From: Treponema denticola
GTDB lineage: Bacteria > Spirochaetota > Spirochaetia > Treponematales > Treponemataceae
DNA length: 64,000 bases
Direction of reading: 5' to 3'
Assembly: GCF_024400535.1 (NCBI RefSeq)
Contig: NZ_CP038800.1
Coordinates: forward strand, 744,001-808,000
The first letter of the stretch is position 1. Each line of letters opens with the position of its first letter. A model generated the notes under the pieces. That model was not told the origin of the DNA, ran no database searches, and saw only the letters and a program-made list of their open reading frames with translations. A program made the position numbers and the translations under genes. Shown one piece after another: positions 51,854 to 60,868 of this stretch.

Positions 51854-54469
51854 ATGAAGAATTTTGTTAAGTTTTTAGCATGTATGCTTGCAGTGGCTTT
51901 GGTATTTACTGCATGCGGAGGCGGCGCCGGAACTGCCGCAGGAGGCAAAAGCCCCGTAAAAAACGGTACCTATGTAGATAAGGTTGTCTACTCCATAAGT
52001 ACCGATCAAACAGTTGCCTTAAAAGATGTTATTGAGGGAAAGGTAGACCTTATGTTTACCTCTGTTCCGCCGGTACTTTTGTCGGGTTTAAGTGATGAAG
52101 ACAGAGATAAGATAGATGTTTATCCCGTTCCTACAGGTTATTGGTCTCTTCTATTTAATCCTATTCCCAACAAGGCTCCCTATGTTTGGAAGACCGAAGC
52201 CGGAGAGGAAATGTTTAACCCCGTTGCAATCAAGGAAGTCCGCTATGCTTTTAACTGGTTAATCAACCGAAAGAAATTGGTAGATGAACTTCTTTTGGGT
52301 GAAGGCTCTCCTATGTACACTCCCTGTACCGTGGGTCTTCCCGGAGCATACCGCTACAATATTTTGGCTTCCAAATTCGGTATCACCGAAACGGGAGATG
52401 AGCAAAAAGCCGTCAACATGATTGAAAATGCTATGCAAAAAGCTTCTCAACTTGCAGAAAACAAGGGAAAACTTGTAAAGGAAAACGGAAAATGGATGTA
52501 CAAGGGCAAGCCCGTTACAATTAAGTCCATAATGCGTGTTGACGATCCTACAGGCCGTCTTCCTGCAGCCCGCTATATTCATGCTCAAATCGAAAAAGCC
52601 GGTCTTACGGTTGAAGGTTTTGAGCGCGACCGAAAAACAGCCGGTAGTCTTGTTTACGGCGGAAACCCTGCCAACTATGATTGGACTATGTACCTTGAAG
52701 GCTGGGGTTCAGGCGGTTTCTATGTAACATGGGAAACTCCTCTTTGCCAGATGTACAGCCCCTTCTACGGCTACATGCCCGGAGGCGGAGAGGCCGAATT
52801 CTGGAATTATTCAAACGAAAAATTAGATGTTTTAGGTAAAAAGGCCGCCTACGGACAGTATTTGACTGCCGAAGAATTCTTTAGCGAAACAACCGATATG
52901 TGTGCTATAGGAATGGGAGAGGCTGTCCGCGTTTATGTTGTTTCTCAAAACGATTTATTTGTAGCCAACAGAGGAAGATTTAATTCCCGTCTTTTCTATG
53001 GAACCTCTGACGGCTTTAACGGCTGGACCGTAAGATGTGCCGATGTTAAGCCCGATGCTGATGGCCCCTATAAGGGAAAGAGGGTTTTGCGCGTATTGCA
53101 GTATTCGGCTCAAGGCTCCCTATTTATGTCTGAATGGGATCCTGTAGGCGGACAGGGCTTTAGTGATTCTTATAGCACTGCCTTTTTTAATGCCGTTACC
53201 GATAGAGCTTCCTTTGATAACCCTGCTGTAGGACGATTGGAATTTGCTATGTCAACGGTTGATGTTGCAAATGCGAAATTCGCTCCCAAATTCGTAGCCA
53301 CAGGCAACAAGACAGAGGAAGGAGATGATGAACTTGCAATGGGCGGTGATATTCCCGTTCCTGCAGAAGCCGTTATGTATGATACGGCTTCAAAAAAATG
53401 GGTTCCTGCAGAGTCCGGTCAAAGTGTTGCAACTGTTGTAACAGGTAAGCTTGTAGACGGTTATTACTGGCATCACGGCGAACCTGTCGATCTTAACGAT
53501 GTCAGGTATGCCTTTGCTTTTGCTTATGAGTGGGCTATTCAAGACGGAGAGGGAGACCTCTACTATGATGCTCCTTTAAGCAGTGTAACTCTTCCAAGTC
53601 TTAAAACCACAAAAGGTATAGTATTTAATAAGGACGGTTCTATCACTACATACAGTAACTACTTCCATGCTCCTATCCCAAGAGACACAGCTATAACTGT
53701 AGGCGGTTTAAGCGTAAAGGCTGCTAACCCCGGACGACGAACAAACGTACCTTGGGAAATTTATGAAGCCTTGGCAGAAATGGTAGTACACGGCTCAAAG
53801 AGCGGAACGGTTTATAACTTTGCTAAAGACGGCGGAGAGCGCGGTGTAGAAGCAAACGTTAAAAACCCCGATTGTCTTGCAGACCTCAAGGCCAAATTGG
53901 AAGAATTTGTTGCTTCAAAGCATATTCCTGTGTCTTTAAAGGATTTTATAAATGAAGATTACGCCCTTAAGAGATACAAGGCTTCTATAGCCTTTATCGA
54001 AAAATACGGAAATGCTTATATTACAACAGGTCCCTTGATGTTCGAAAAAATCGACCCTATTACAAGCTCCGTCGTATTGGCTAACTTTGATAAATATCCT
54101 TATAAGAGCGACTACTTCCCGAATATGTTTAGAACGGACCTTACCGAGATTCAGTATGTCAAGGCTCCTGTAGCTCCTTCGGCAGACAAGGATGCCGTAT
54201 TTGAGGCAACCGTTTCCAAGTATGCTTATCCTGAGGTTGAAAGAGTTCCTCTCGATAAGGGAAAGGTTGAAGGACGTCTCCAGCTTCCTTCAGGCGGAGA
54301 GAAGACTTATACTGCTAAAGCAATAGGTGACGGTAAATTCACTATTACCGTACCTGCATCGGACTTAGCCGGACTTGAAAAAGGCGTGGAATATATAATG
54401 GTTGTATTAACCTCAATTTCCGATGAGCCGCCCTCAGCAAATTCGGTAAGCTTTACAATTCTTAAATAA
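51854..54469 (+). CDS. Large peptide-binding lipoprotein with apparently permuted lobes
   Basis: An 871-residue binding lipoprotein (FTAC, Cys 21), start ATG 51854 with SD AGGAGG. The order of SBP_bac_5 elements is unusual. Residues 40-390 hold the usual second half (LKDVIEGKVDLMF, then VAIKEVRYAFNWLINRKKL, WSNEKLD-type NYSNEKLDVLG). Residues 400-760 hold the usual first half (SEWDPVGGQGFSDSYST; VDGYYWHHGEPVDLNDVRYAFAF; ITTGPLMFEKIDPITSSVVL then FDKYPYKSDYFPN). A beta-sandwich-like tail (785-871) follows. The following genes are its permeases and ATPases. Similar sizes exist in Thermotogae and archaeal systems as far as I recall; the permutation itself is my inference. Confidence 0.85.
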   Translation: MKNFVKFLACMLAVALVFTACGGGAGTAAGGKSPVKNGTYVDKVVYSISTDQTVALKDVIEGKVDLMFTSVPPVLLSGLSDEDRDKIDVYPVPTGYWSLLFNPIPNKAPYVWKTEAGEEMFNPVAIKEVRYAFNWLINRKKLVDELLLGEGSPMYTPCTVGLPGAYRYNILASKFGITETGDEQKAVNMIENAMQKASQLAENKGKLVKENGKWMYKGKPVTIKSIMRVDDPTGRLPAARYIHAQIEKAGLTVEGFERDRKTAGSLVYGGNPANYDWTMYLEGWGSGGFYVTWETPLCQMYSPFYGYMPGGGEAEFWNYSNEKLDVLGKKAAYGQYLTAEEFFSETTDMCAIGMGEAVRVYVVSQNDLFVANRGRFNSRLFYGTSDGFNGWTVRCADVKPDADGPYKGKRVLRVLQYSAQGSLFMSEWDPVGGQGFSDSYSTAFFNAVTDRASFDNPAVGRLEFAMSTVDVANAKFAPKFVATGNKTEEGDDELAMGGDIPVPAEAVMYDTASKKWVPAESGQSVATVVTGKLVDGYYWHHGEPVDLNDVRYAFAFAYEWAIQDGEGDLYYDAPLSSVTLPSLKTTKGIVFNKDGSITTYSNYFHAPIPRDTAITVGGLSVKAANPGRRTNVPWEIYEALAEMVVHGSKSGTVYNFAKDGGERGVEANVKNPDCLADLKAKLEEFVASKHIPVSLKDFINEDYALKRYKASIAFIEKYGNAYITTGPLMFEKIDPITSSVVLANFDKYPYKSDYFPNMFRTDLTEIQYVKAPVAPSADKDAVFEATVSKYAYPEVERVPLDKGKVEGRLQLPSGGEKTYTAKAIGDGKFTITVPASDLAGLEKGVEYIMVVLTSISDEPPSANSVSFTILK

Positions 54470-54511
54470 AATGTAAGATTGTATTTAAATCAAGATGCCT
54501 TGAAGCAGGGT

Positions 54512-54605
54512 ATCTCTAAAAGTGTAATAATGTTTTTAGAGATGCTCAAAGGCTTTGAGGCATTTTGAGCTTTTTTAGCGGTAATGTGCCTTGAGCTCAA
54601 AGCCT
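54512..54605 (+). promoter_or_regulatory. Candidate attenuator between the binding protein and permease genes
   Basis: Three hairpins: A, 54512-54521 with 54534-54543 (10 pairs); B, 54542-54563 (stem with a bulged G, followed by T6 at 54571-54576, terminator-like); C, AGGCTTTGAG 54550-54559 with CTCAAAGCCT 54596-54605 (10 pairs). B and C share bases and cannot coexist. It may set the ratio of binding protein to transporter. Confidence 0.55.
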
Positions 54606-54625
54606 AAATTTTGTAGGAGACTTTT

Positions 54626-55666
54626 ATGTACAAGTGGTATGCACTTAAACGTATTTTACGCGGTGTAGTAATATATTCCATTCTTATTTTTATCTTTTCT
54701 TTTTTATTTAATCAGATAAATGAAAAGGTTCAGCGCAGCCAGATAATGGAAATGGTACGTGCTGAAGCAAAGGGTCTAAAAAATATGACTGCCGAACAGA
54801 TAATGGCATGGCGTAAAGATCAAGAATTGACCCTTATCAGACAATATAAATTAGACAGGCCCTTAGTTGAACGTGTTTTACACAACGCAAAGAGGGTTTT
54901 GACTTTTGATTTCGGTAAATCGACGACGATAAAATCCTTAACGGGTTCTCAAGAGGTTATCAAAATATTGGGAGAAGCGATTCCCAGAACCCTCTTGCTT
55001 TTTACAACAGCCTTTGTGATTAATACGCTGATCGGTTTAGCCCTGGGCTTAAAAAAAGCCCAAAAGCCGGGAAGCCGGCAGGATAAGGTAACAAGTTTGA
55101 TTACTCTTATCATTTACGGTATGCCCAGCTGGTGGTTAGCCATGCTTTTAATATTTGTGTTTGTTTATAAAATTCCTCTTTTCCCATCGGGTGGAGTAAA
55201 CTCTGTCCCTGTGCCGGAAGGTATATGGTTTGTATTTGATAGGCTGCAGCATCTTGCTCTTCCGATTCTTACCTTAGTTTTCTTAGGTTTTTGGAGTACG
55301 GCTTACGTTATCCGAAACCTTGTTTTGGGGACATTGCAGGAAGATTTTATAATGAGTGCAAGGGCGCGCGGTATCCCCGAAAAGAAGGTACTTCACGGCC
55401 ACACTTTAAGGACATCGGCACCTCCATTGGTAACGATGATATTGCTTTCCTTTTTGGCCTCAATGTCGGGAAGTATCATATTTGAGGGTATTTTTTCGTG
55501 GCCCGGTCTAGGTCAGCTTTATTGGATCGCCGTTCAGCAAAACGATATCCCTGTCTTAATGGGAGATTTGGCCATTACAACAGGTCTTTATCAAGCAGGT
55601 CTTATAATCCTTGATTTGGTTTACGGTTTCTTAGACCCGCGTATAAAAGTCGGAGGCAAGGAATAA
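54626..55666 (+). CDS. Peptide ABC permease, OppB/DppB type, of second system
   Basis: A 346-residue permease with N-terminal helix (about 13-31) and an extra extracytoplasmic charged stretch of about 60 residues (RSQIMEMVRAEAKGLKNMTA and on) before the usual DFGKST loop. The C-terminal core has NTLIGLALGL, YGMPSWWLAMLLI and the EAA loop ARARGIPEKKVLHGHTLRTS. SD is TAGGAGA. The stop base is the first base of the next ATG (55666). Confidence 0.93.
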   Translation: MYKWYALKRILRGVVIYSILIFIFSFLFNQINEKVQRSQIMEMVRAEAKGLKNMTAEQIMAWRKDQELTLIRQYKLDRPLVERVLHNAKRVLTFDFGKSTTIKSLTGSQEVIKILGEAIPRTLLLFTTAFVINTLIGLALGLKKAQKPGSRQDKVTSLITLIIYGMPSWWLAMLLIFVFVYKIPLFPSGGVNSVPVPEGIWFVFDRLQHLALPILTLVFLGFWSTAYVIRNLVLGTLQEDFIMSARARGIPEKKVLHGHTLRTSAPPLVTMILLSFLASMSGSIIFEGIFSWPGLGQLYWIAVQQNDIPVLMGDLAITTGLYQAGLIILDLVYGFLDPRIKVGGKE

Positions 55667-57060
55667 TGGAAAATTTTGTTGATAGATTTAAAGAATTTTG
55701 GAATGATTTTAAAAAAGAAAAAATAGGCATAGTTGCTATAGTTCTTTTAGGTTTACTTGTGCTTTTAATTATACTTGAGCCTATTGTCTTGCCCTTTAAG
55801 GGAACAAACGATAATTGGCATAACATTTCTTATTGGGAAGATAACCCTGCTTCCGCCCCTCCCGTATGGTCGGAATTGTTCAGCTCAAAAAAATCGGCTA
55901 GGACGGTTCGGTTTACCGAACCCGAGATTACGGAAGAGGAATCGGAGCATTTCGGTAAGGCTAAGGTTTATAATTTTAAGTATAACTATAATTACGATAA
56001 AAATCCCAATAACATTATTTTTAGAGCCGAACTTACGGGCAATGTAATAATGAGTATGGATGTTATCCGGCCTGACGGAAAGCGTATTGAGCTCGGTGTT
56101 TTTCCAAAAGGAAATTTAAAAGATTATCACAGCCGTTTTACGGTTTTAACCGATGCAAAATCCACAATGCAGCAGTTTACGGCTTCTTACGGCGCTTCTG
56201 CTACATCGGGAAATGCAAATCCTGTTCAGTTATTGTTCTCTGAAGTTTCAAAGACCATGTACAGGGATAAAAAGCCTTTAAAGGGTGAATATGTTTTTAA
56301 ATTCGTTATACCTAAAGATGTTGCATCCAACTCTGCTAATAAGATTGAAAATCCTCGGCTTATAATTCCGGGAGCGGTTTCGGGACTTTTGGGTACCGAC
56401 CTAAACAAGAGAGATTTATTTTCCGGCGTTATGGCCGGTTTAAAATGGGCTCTTTTAATAGGTCTTGTTGCAAGTATTATTTCGGTTTTGGTCGGCGTTA
56501 TGTACGGAATTATAAGTGCCTACTTCGGCGGAACGGTTGATACGATTATGATGTTTATCTTTGAAATAGTCGTGTCCGTTCCTATTATTCCTATATTGAT
56601 TGTAGCGGCCGCAGTTTTTAAACCGAGTATATGGATGATAATCCTTGCCCTTATTATTTTCGGCTGGACAGGCTCGGTAAAGACCGTCCGCTCAATGGCC
56701 TTACAAATAAAGGAAGAAACCTATATTGAAGCTGCAAAGGCCCTCGGTGCCGGAAAATGGAGAATCATTCTAAAACATATCGCACCTCTTCTTTTGCCTT
56801 ATTCTTTTGCTATTATGGCAAGTTCGGTTCCGGGAGCTATTATTTTTGAATCCTCTCTTTCGCTTTTAGGTTTGGGAGATCCTTCTATTGTAACTTGGGG
56901 ACAAATTCTCCATGATGCTCAAAGTTCGGGTGCAACCTTAAACGGCTTATGGTGGTGGATTATTCCCCCCGGTCTTTTTATAGCCCTTTTGGGTATGATA
57001 TTTGCATTCCTAGGTTTTGCAATGGATAAGATACTGCATCCTAAACTCAGGACAAGGTAA
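55666..57060 (+). CDS. Peptide ABC permease, OppC type, with large extracytoplasmic insert
   Basis: A 464-residue permease, about 130 longer than oppC. After the first helix (about 20-38) comes an inserted domain of roughly 160-180 residues (40-220) rich in D, N and Y with beta-like strands (SHFGKAKVYNFKYNYNYDKN-like stretch, then FRAELTGNVIMSMDVIRPDG). The OppC core follows (LLGTDLNKRDLFSGVMAGLKW, EAA loop AKALGAGKWRIILKHIAPLL). The insert would face the periplasm and may dock the large binding protein. It starts on the shared ATG base with the upstream stop. Confidence 0.92.
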   Translation: MENFVDRFKEFWNDFKKEKIGIVAIVLLGLLVLLIILEPIVLPFKGTNDNWHNISYWEDNPASAPPVWSELFSSKKSARTVRFTEPEITEEESEHFGKAKVYNFKYNYNYDKNPNNIIFRAELTGNVIMSMDVIRPDGKRIELGVFPKGNLKDYHSRFTVLTDAKSTMQQFTASYGASATSGNANPVQLLFSEVSKTMYRDKKPLKGEYVFKFVIPKDVASNSANKIENPRLIIPGAVSGLLGTDLNKRDLFSGVMAGLKWALLIGLVASIISVLVGVMYGIISAYFGGTVDTIMMFIFEIVVSVPIIPILIVAAAVFKPSIWMIILALIIFGWTGSVKTVRSMALQIKEETYIEAAKALGAGKWRIILKHIAPLLLPYSFAIMASSVPGAIIFESSLSLLGLGDPSIVTWGQILHDAQSSGATLNGLWWWIIPPGLFIALLGMIFAFLGFAMDKILHPKLRTR

Positions 57061-57072
57061 GGAGGTTTTAAT

Positions 57073-58050
57073 ATGGAAAATAAAGAAGTAGTTCTTGATG
57101 TAAAAAATTTGAGATTGTACTATCACACCTCCGCAGGTATTGTAAAAGCCTTGGATGATGTGAGTTTTACTCTTCATGCCGGCGAAACGCTGGGACTTGT
57201 AGGAGAATCCGGCTGCGGTAAAACGACTACAGGTATGGCTCTGCTTAAAATGCCCTCGCCTCCCGGAAGAGTAGAGGAGAATTCTCAGATTATAATCAAT
57301 GGAAGGAATATTGTTCCCCTCTCCGATTCAGAGATAAGAAAAAATGTGCGCTGGCAGGAAATTTCGATGGTCTTCCAAGGAGCGATGAACAGTTTAACTC
57401 CGGTTTACACAATCGGAAAACAGATGCTTGAAACCTTGAGGGAGCACAAGGAAATGAGCGATAAAGAAGCTCAAGACCTAATGGAAGAGTATCTGGGCTA
57501 TGTCGGCCTTCCGCCCGAAGTTTTAAACCGCTATCCCCACGAGCTTTCCGGAGGAATGAAGCAGAGGGTTGTTATAGCAAGCGGTTTATTTTTAAAGCCT
57601 AAACTGGTTATTCTGGATGAACCTACCACAGCCCTCGACGTTATTGTTCAAGCCCAGATTATAAATCTCTTAAAGGAACTAAAACAGAAATTTAAGCTTT
57701 CCTTTATATTTATTACCCACGATCTGTCGCTTGAAGCCGAGATTTCGGATAGGATTTGTGTTATGTATGCGGGAAAAATTGCCGAGCTCGGAACCAATGA
57801 TCAGATATACGGTAAGGAGCCCATGCACCCATATACCCAAAAACTTTTACAGGCAACACCTCTTTTAAGGAAGAGGGTGAGCGAGCTTTCCTATATTCCG
57901 GGAACACCGCCCGACCTTATTTCTCCGCCCAAGGGCTGCCGTTTTAATCCGAGGTGTCATTGTACAATGGATAAGTGCTTCGAAGTTGAACCTCCTCTTA
58001 TTGAGGTTGAACCGGGGCATCAAGTAGCATGCTGGAGGTGTGTAAAATGA
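57073..58050 (+). CDS. Peptide ABC ATP-binding protein, OppD type, second system
   Basis: A 325-residue ATPase: Walker A GESGCGKTT, signature ELSGGMKQR, Walker B LVILDEPTTALD, FITHDLS, and an oligo_HPY tail with CRFNPRCHCTMDKC (one more Cys than usual). SD AAGGAGG. It ends in ATGA overlap with the next gene. Confidence 0.95.
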   Translation: MENKEVVLDVKNLRLYYHTSAGIVKALDDVSFTLHAGETLGLVGESGCGKTTTGMALLKMPSPPGRVEENSQIIINGRNIVPLSDSEIRKNVRWQEISMVFQGAMNSLTPVYTIGKQMLETLREHKEMSDKEAQDLMEEYLGYVGLPPEVLNRYPHELSGGMKQRVVIASGLFLKPKLVILDEPTTALDVIVQAQIINLLKELKQKFKLSFIFITHDLSLEAEISDRICVMYAGKIAELGTNDQIYGKEPMHPYTQKLLQATPLLRKRVSELSYIPGTPPDLISPPKGCRFNPRCHCTMDKCFEVEPPLIEVEPGHQVACWRCVK

Positions 58051-59087
58051 GCGATAACGAAAAAAAGATAGATCCTAATGACCATGTTCTTGAACTGATT
58101 AATATAAAAAAATATTTTGAGCCCCATCAAGGTTTTGTCCAAAGCCTTTCAAAAGGTATAGCCAAAAAGATAAAGGCTGTAGATGATGTTACCTTGCGTC
58201 TGAGGAGGGGAGAAATCTTCGGCCTCATAGGGGAGTCGGGTTCAGGTAAAACTACGATAGGGAAGATAGCGATGAAGCTTCATACTCCTACCGAGGGAAC
58301 AATCCTATATAATGGGGAAGATGTTACAAACAGCGACAAGGAAAAAACTGCCTTTTACCGCCGCCGTGTTCAGATGATTTTCCAAGACCCTTATGCTTCT
58401 ATGAATCCCCGTTTTAAAATTCGGGATGTAATGGAGGAACCTCTTCTTATTCATAAGATTAAGGGAACAAGGGCCGAAAACGATGAAAAAATCATCAAGG
58501 CTATTTCGGAGGTAAAGCTCAACCCGCCTGAGGAATTTATGACACGCTATCCTCACATGCTTTCGGGCGGTCAAAGACAGCGTATAGCTACGGCGAGAAC
58601 CCTTATCCTAAATCCCGAGGTTATAGTTGCGGATGAGCCTGTTTCGATGATCGACCTTTCAACCCGTGCGGAAATTCTTCACATGATGAGGGAAGTTCAA
58701 AGGAAACTGGGTCTTACCTATCTGTATATTACCCACGACCTTTCAACGGCAAGGTATTTTACCGATAGAATAGCGGTTATGTATCTCGGCCGCATCGTAG
58801 AGATGGGGGATGCCGATGATGTTATAGATAATCCTATGCATCCTTATACTCAGGCCCTGATTGAAGCCGTTCCCGAGCCCAAACCGGGAATGCTCAAGGT
58901 GATTAAAAAACTTCCCATTTCGGGAGAAATTCCTTCTCCTGCAAATGTGCCTTCGGGCTGCCGCTTCCATACGAGATGTCCCTATGCGGACGAGTCATGT
59001 TCTTCTATGGAAGAACCTTCTTTGATGGACATAGGAAAGGGACACTTTCATGCTTGCCGAAAGGCCGAAGAGATTAAGAAGGGGTAA
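58047..59087 (+). CDS. Peptide ABC ATP-binding protein, OppF type, second system
   Basis: A 346-residue ATPase: Walker A GESGSGKTT, signature LSGGQRQR, Walker B VIVADEPVSMIDLS (Met in place of the usual Ala), and CRFHTRCPYADESC tail. A short insertion before KAVDDVTLRL (about 20-32) is much smaller than in the other OppF. Start ATG 58047 overlaps the preceding stop. It ends the second operon. Confidence 0.95.
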   Translation: MSDNEKKIDPNDHVLELINIKKYFEPHQGFVQSLSKGIAKKIKAVDDVTLRLRRGEIFGLIGESGSGKTTIGKIAMKLHTPTEGTILYNGEDVTNSDKEKTAFYRRRVQMIFQDPYASMNPRFKIRDVMEEPLLIHKIKGTRAENDEKIIKAISEVKLNPPEEFMTRYPHMLSGGQRQRIATARTLILNPEVIVADEPVSMIDLSTRAEILHMMREVQRKLGLTYLYITHDLSTARYFTDRIAVMYLGRIVEMGDADDVIDNPMHPYTQALIEAVPEPKPGMLKVIKKLPISGEIPSPANVPSGCRFHTRCPYADESCSSMEEPSLMDIGKGHFHACRKAEEIKKG

Positions 59088-59523
59088 AATGGAGTTTAAA
59101 TTATGACAGAATGGATTATCCCTGAAGTGGAAGTTTTTACAAATCAGTGGCTATGCTGGGATAAAAACTCAGGAACATAGGGGAACTAGCACACTCTCAG
59201 CATTTGCATAGTGAGTGATTCTTGTAATGGGCTCCTCTAAAAAATTGACTTAAATTTGCTTTGTGTTTTTTAAAATAGAGGAGCCTTATCAATTTTTTAC
59301 ATAATAAACTGATAAATTTGAGGCTTTTTAACCGTTTTCTGATGCAACTGTGTGTTTTTAAGGAAGTCTACATACATTTTATGTCCTCATCCTGGTACGG
59401 AATATGAAAAAAATGCTTCATAGTATGGTATAAAAATAGCGCATAGATGATATGAAGAATATCATGAGTCAGGAGGTTTTTCAGAATTTAAAAAACTTAT
59501 TTACAATATGGGGAGATGTGCTG
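59088..59523. other. Gene-poor stretch after the second opp operon
   Basis: This 430-base stretch holds a 25-codon ORF (59103-59180), a 10-base perfect inverted repeat (GGCTCCTCTA 59230-59239, TAGAGGAGCC 59276-59285) and promoter-like hexamers (TTGACT 59245-59250; TATAAA near 59430). No RNA gene or transposase remnant was recognised. Confidence 0.6.
59103..59180 (+). CDS. Possible 25-residue peptide gene
   Basis: ATG GAG-type SD GGAG stands 8 bases upstream; translation is MTEWIIPEVEVF followed by TNQWLCWDKNSGT. The W-x-x-P-E-V pattern recalls leader peptides of modified peptides but no maturase is in the window, so function is only a guess. It follows the OppF stop by 15 bases, so cotranscription is possible. 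It could equally be a fortuitous ORF. Confidence 0.25.
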   Translation: MTEWIIPEVEVFTNQWLCWDKNSGT

Positions 59524-60729
59524 ATGAGTAAATTTAAGACACATGAAAAATGGTTTATTTTTTTAAAGACGGCGAATATTTTTTTTACTGTGTTAAATTC
59601 ATGCGTAATATCACTTTATTTGAAAAATCAAAACTTTTCGTATTTTCAAATAAGTATTTTATTTTCGCTTATTCTCGGTGTAGGTTTTATTTTTGAATAT
59701 CCTTCAGGTCTTTTAGCCGATTACTTTGGGCGCAAAAAAACTTTTGCTGCAGGTCTCTTTTTTTCTTGTATGCAGTATTTATGTTACGGATTTGCGAGAA
59801 ACTTTTTATTTTTTTTGTTCGGTTCTTTTTTTGCAGGGATAAGTGATGCTTTTTTATCGGGTTCACTTGAAGGCTGGCTTGTTTCTGAAAATAAAAAGAT
59901 AGAAAATGAAAAAAATAATGTACGAGTTTTTTCTATTTCTCGAACATGCATAAATATATTTTCCGTTGTTTCAATTTTACTGATAACCCGTTTTATCGAT
60001 TTAGGTATTAACCGCTTATTTGTTTTTGCCGGAATAGGCTTATTTATTTTATCGGGGGCAGCATTTTTTATTTTCCCCGATAACAAGGCTCAAGATGCAA
60101 CGATAAAGCAAAATTTAAAATCGTCCGTAAACGAGCTATTCCATAGTAAATCCGTTTTACAGGCTGGTTTAATTTTAGCTTCATTATACACCTGTTTTTC
60201 CATATATATTCTTATTTGGCAAAATATGGCTCGCTCTTTATCTTTTACAGATGCACATATTCCATTATTGCGATCGATCACTCTTGTAGGAGGAGCTATT
60301 GCCTCGTATACAGCTCGTAAAGCTAGAACCGTTTCAGCTAAAAGAAAAATACTTACAAGTTGCTTTATATTGATTGCCGTTTCGTTTTGTATTATGGCGA
60401 TTAGAGGTAACAGTTGTATTTTTTCAAAAACATATCTATTTTTACAGCCGTTTACAGCGGCAATGTTTGTTTACGGTTTGGGAACAGGAGCCGTTATTCC
60501 GCTTTTTTACGGACATCTAAGTGAGGTAATTAAAGGAGAAGCGCATGCATCGGTTTTTTCGTTGGTAAGCGGATTTGCGAGTTTGGTAGGTATCGGTACA
60601 ACGATTATAATCGGCATTGTAATTGACTATGCAGGTTTTTTTAAGATTCTTATTGCAGGAGCGGTTTTTTCAGGTTTTACTGGAATTATAATTACCGCGA
60701 GATTTGGGAAAATAAAGGTAAAACAATAA
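59524..60729 (+). CDS. MFS family transporter
   Basis: A 401-residue MFS permease with about 12 helices. Signature loop DYFGRKKTFAAG after helix 2 (region 61-72 from this start) and EYPSGLLADYFG precede it. I chose ATG 59524 because GGGGAG lies 9-14 bases upstream; ATG 59452 has none. A drug or metabolite exporter is likely but the substrate is open. Codon use is more A/T-rich than in neighbours. Confidence 0.85.
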   Translation: MSKFKTHEKWFIFLKTANIFFTVLNSCVISLYLKNQNFSYFQISILFSLILGVGFIFEYPSGLLADYFGRKKTFAAGLFFSCMQYLCYGFARNFLFFLFGSFFAGISDAFLSGSLEGWLVSENKKIENEKNNVRVFSISRTCINIFSVVSILLITRFIDLGINRLFVFAGIGLFILSGAAFFIFPDNKAQDATIKQNLKSSVNELFHSKSVLQAGLILASLYTCFSIYILIWQNMARSLSFTDAHIPLLRSITLVGGAIASYTARKARTVSAKRKILTSCFILIAVSFCIMAIRGNSCIFSKTYLFLQPFTAAMFVYGLGTGAVIPLFYGHLSEVIKGEAHASVFSLVSGFASLVGIGTTIIIGIVIDYAGFFKILIAGAVFSGFTGIIITARFGKIKVKQ

Positions 60730-60784
60730 CTGAGGCAAAAAACTGTCTATTATAAAATTTATAACAAAACAAACTTTGGTTCTC

Positions 60785-60813
60785 TTGAGCAAATACATTT
60801 CTTATGATAGTAT
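60785..60813 (+). promoter_or_regulatory. Promoter of the flavodiiron gene
   Basis: TTGAGC (60785-60790), 17 bases, TAGTAT (60808-60813). The predicted start is near 60820. Confidence 0.6.
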
Positions 60814-60818
60814 TTAAA

Positions 60819-60841
60819 CTGCGGGTTACTGTAACTCGCAG
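60819..60841 (+). promoter_or_regulatory. Operator-like dyad or 5' hairpin of the flavodiiron gene
   Basis: CTGCG, G, GTTAC, T, GTAAC, T, CGCAG: 10 pairs and one mismatch around a single base, placed exactly at the predicted transcription start. It could bind a repressor or stabilise the mRNA. Confidence 0.6.
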
Positions 60842-60868
60842 CTTTTATTTTATGGAGGTATCAATTTT

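Noticed and set aside
59230-59285. Terminal inverted repeats of an insertion sequence
   Set aside because: Only 36 bases lie between the arms, there is no transposase or target duplication.
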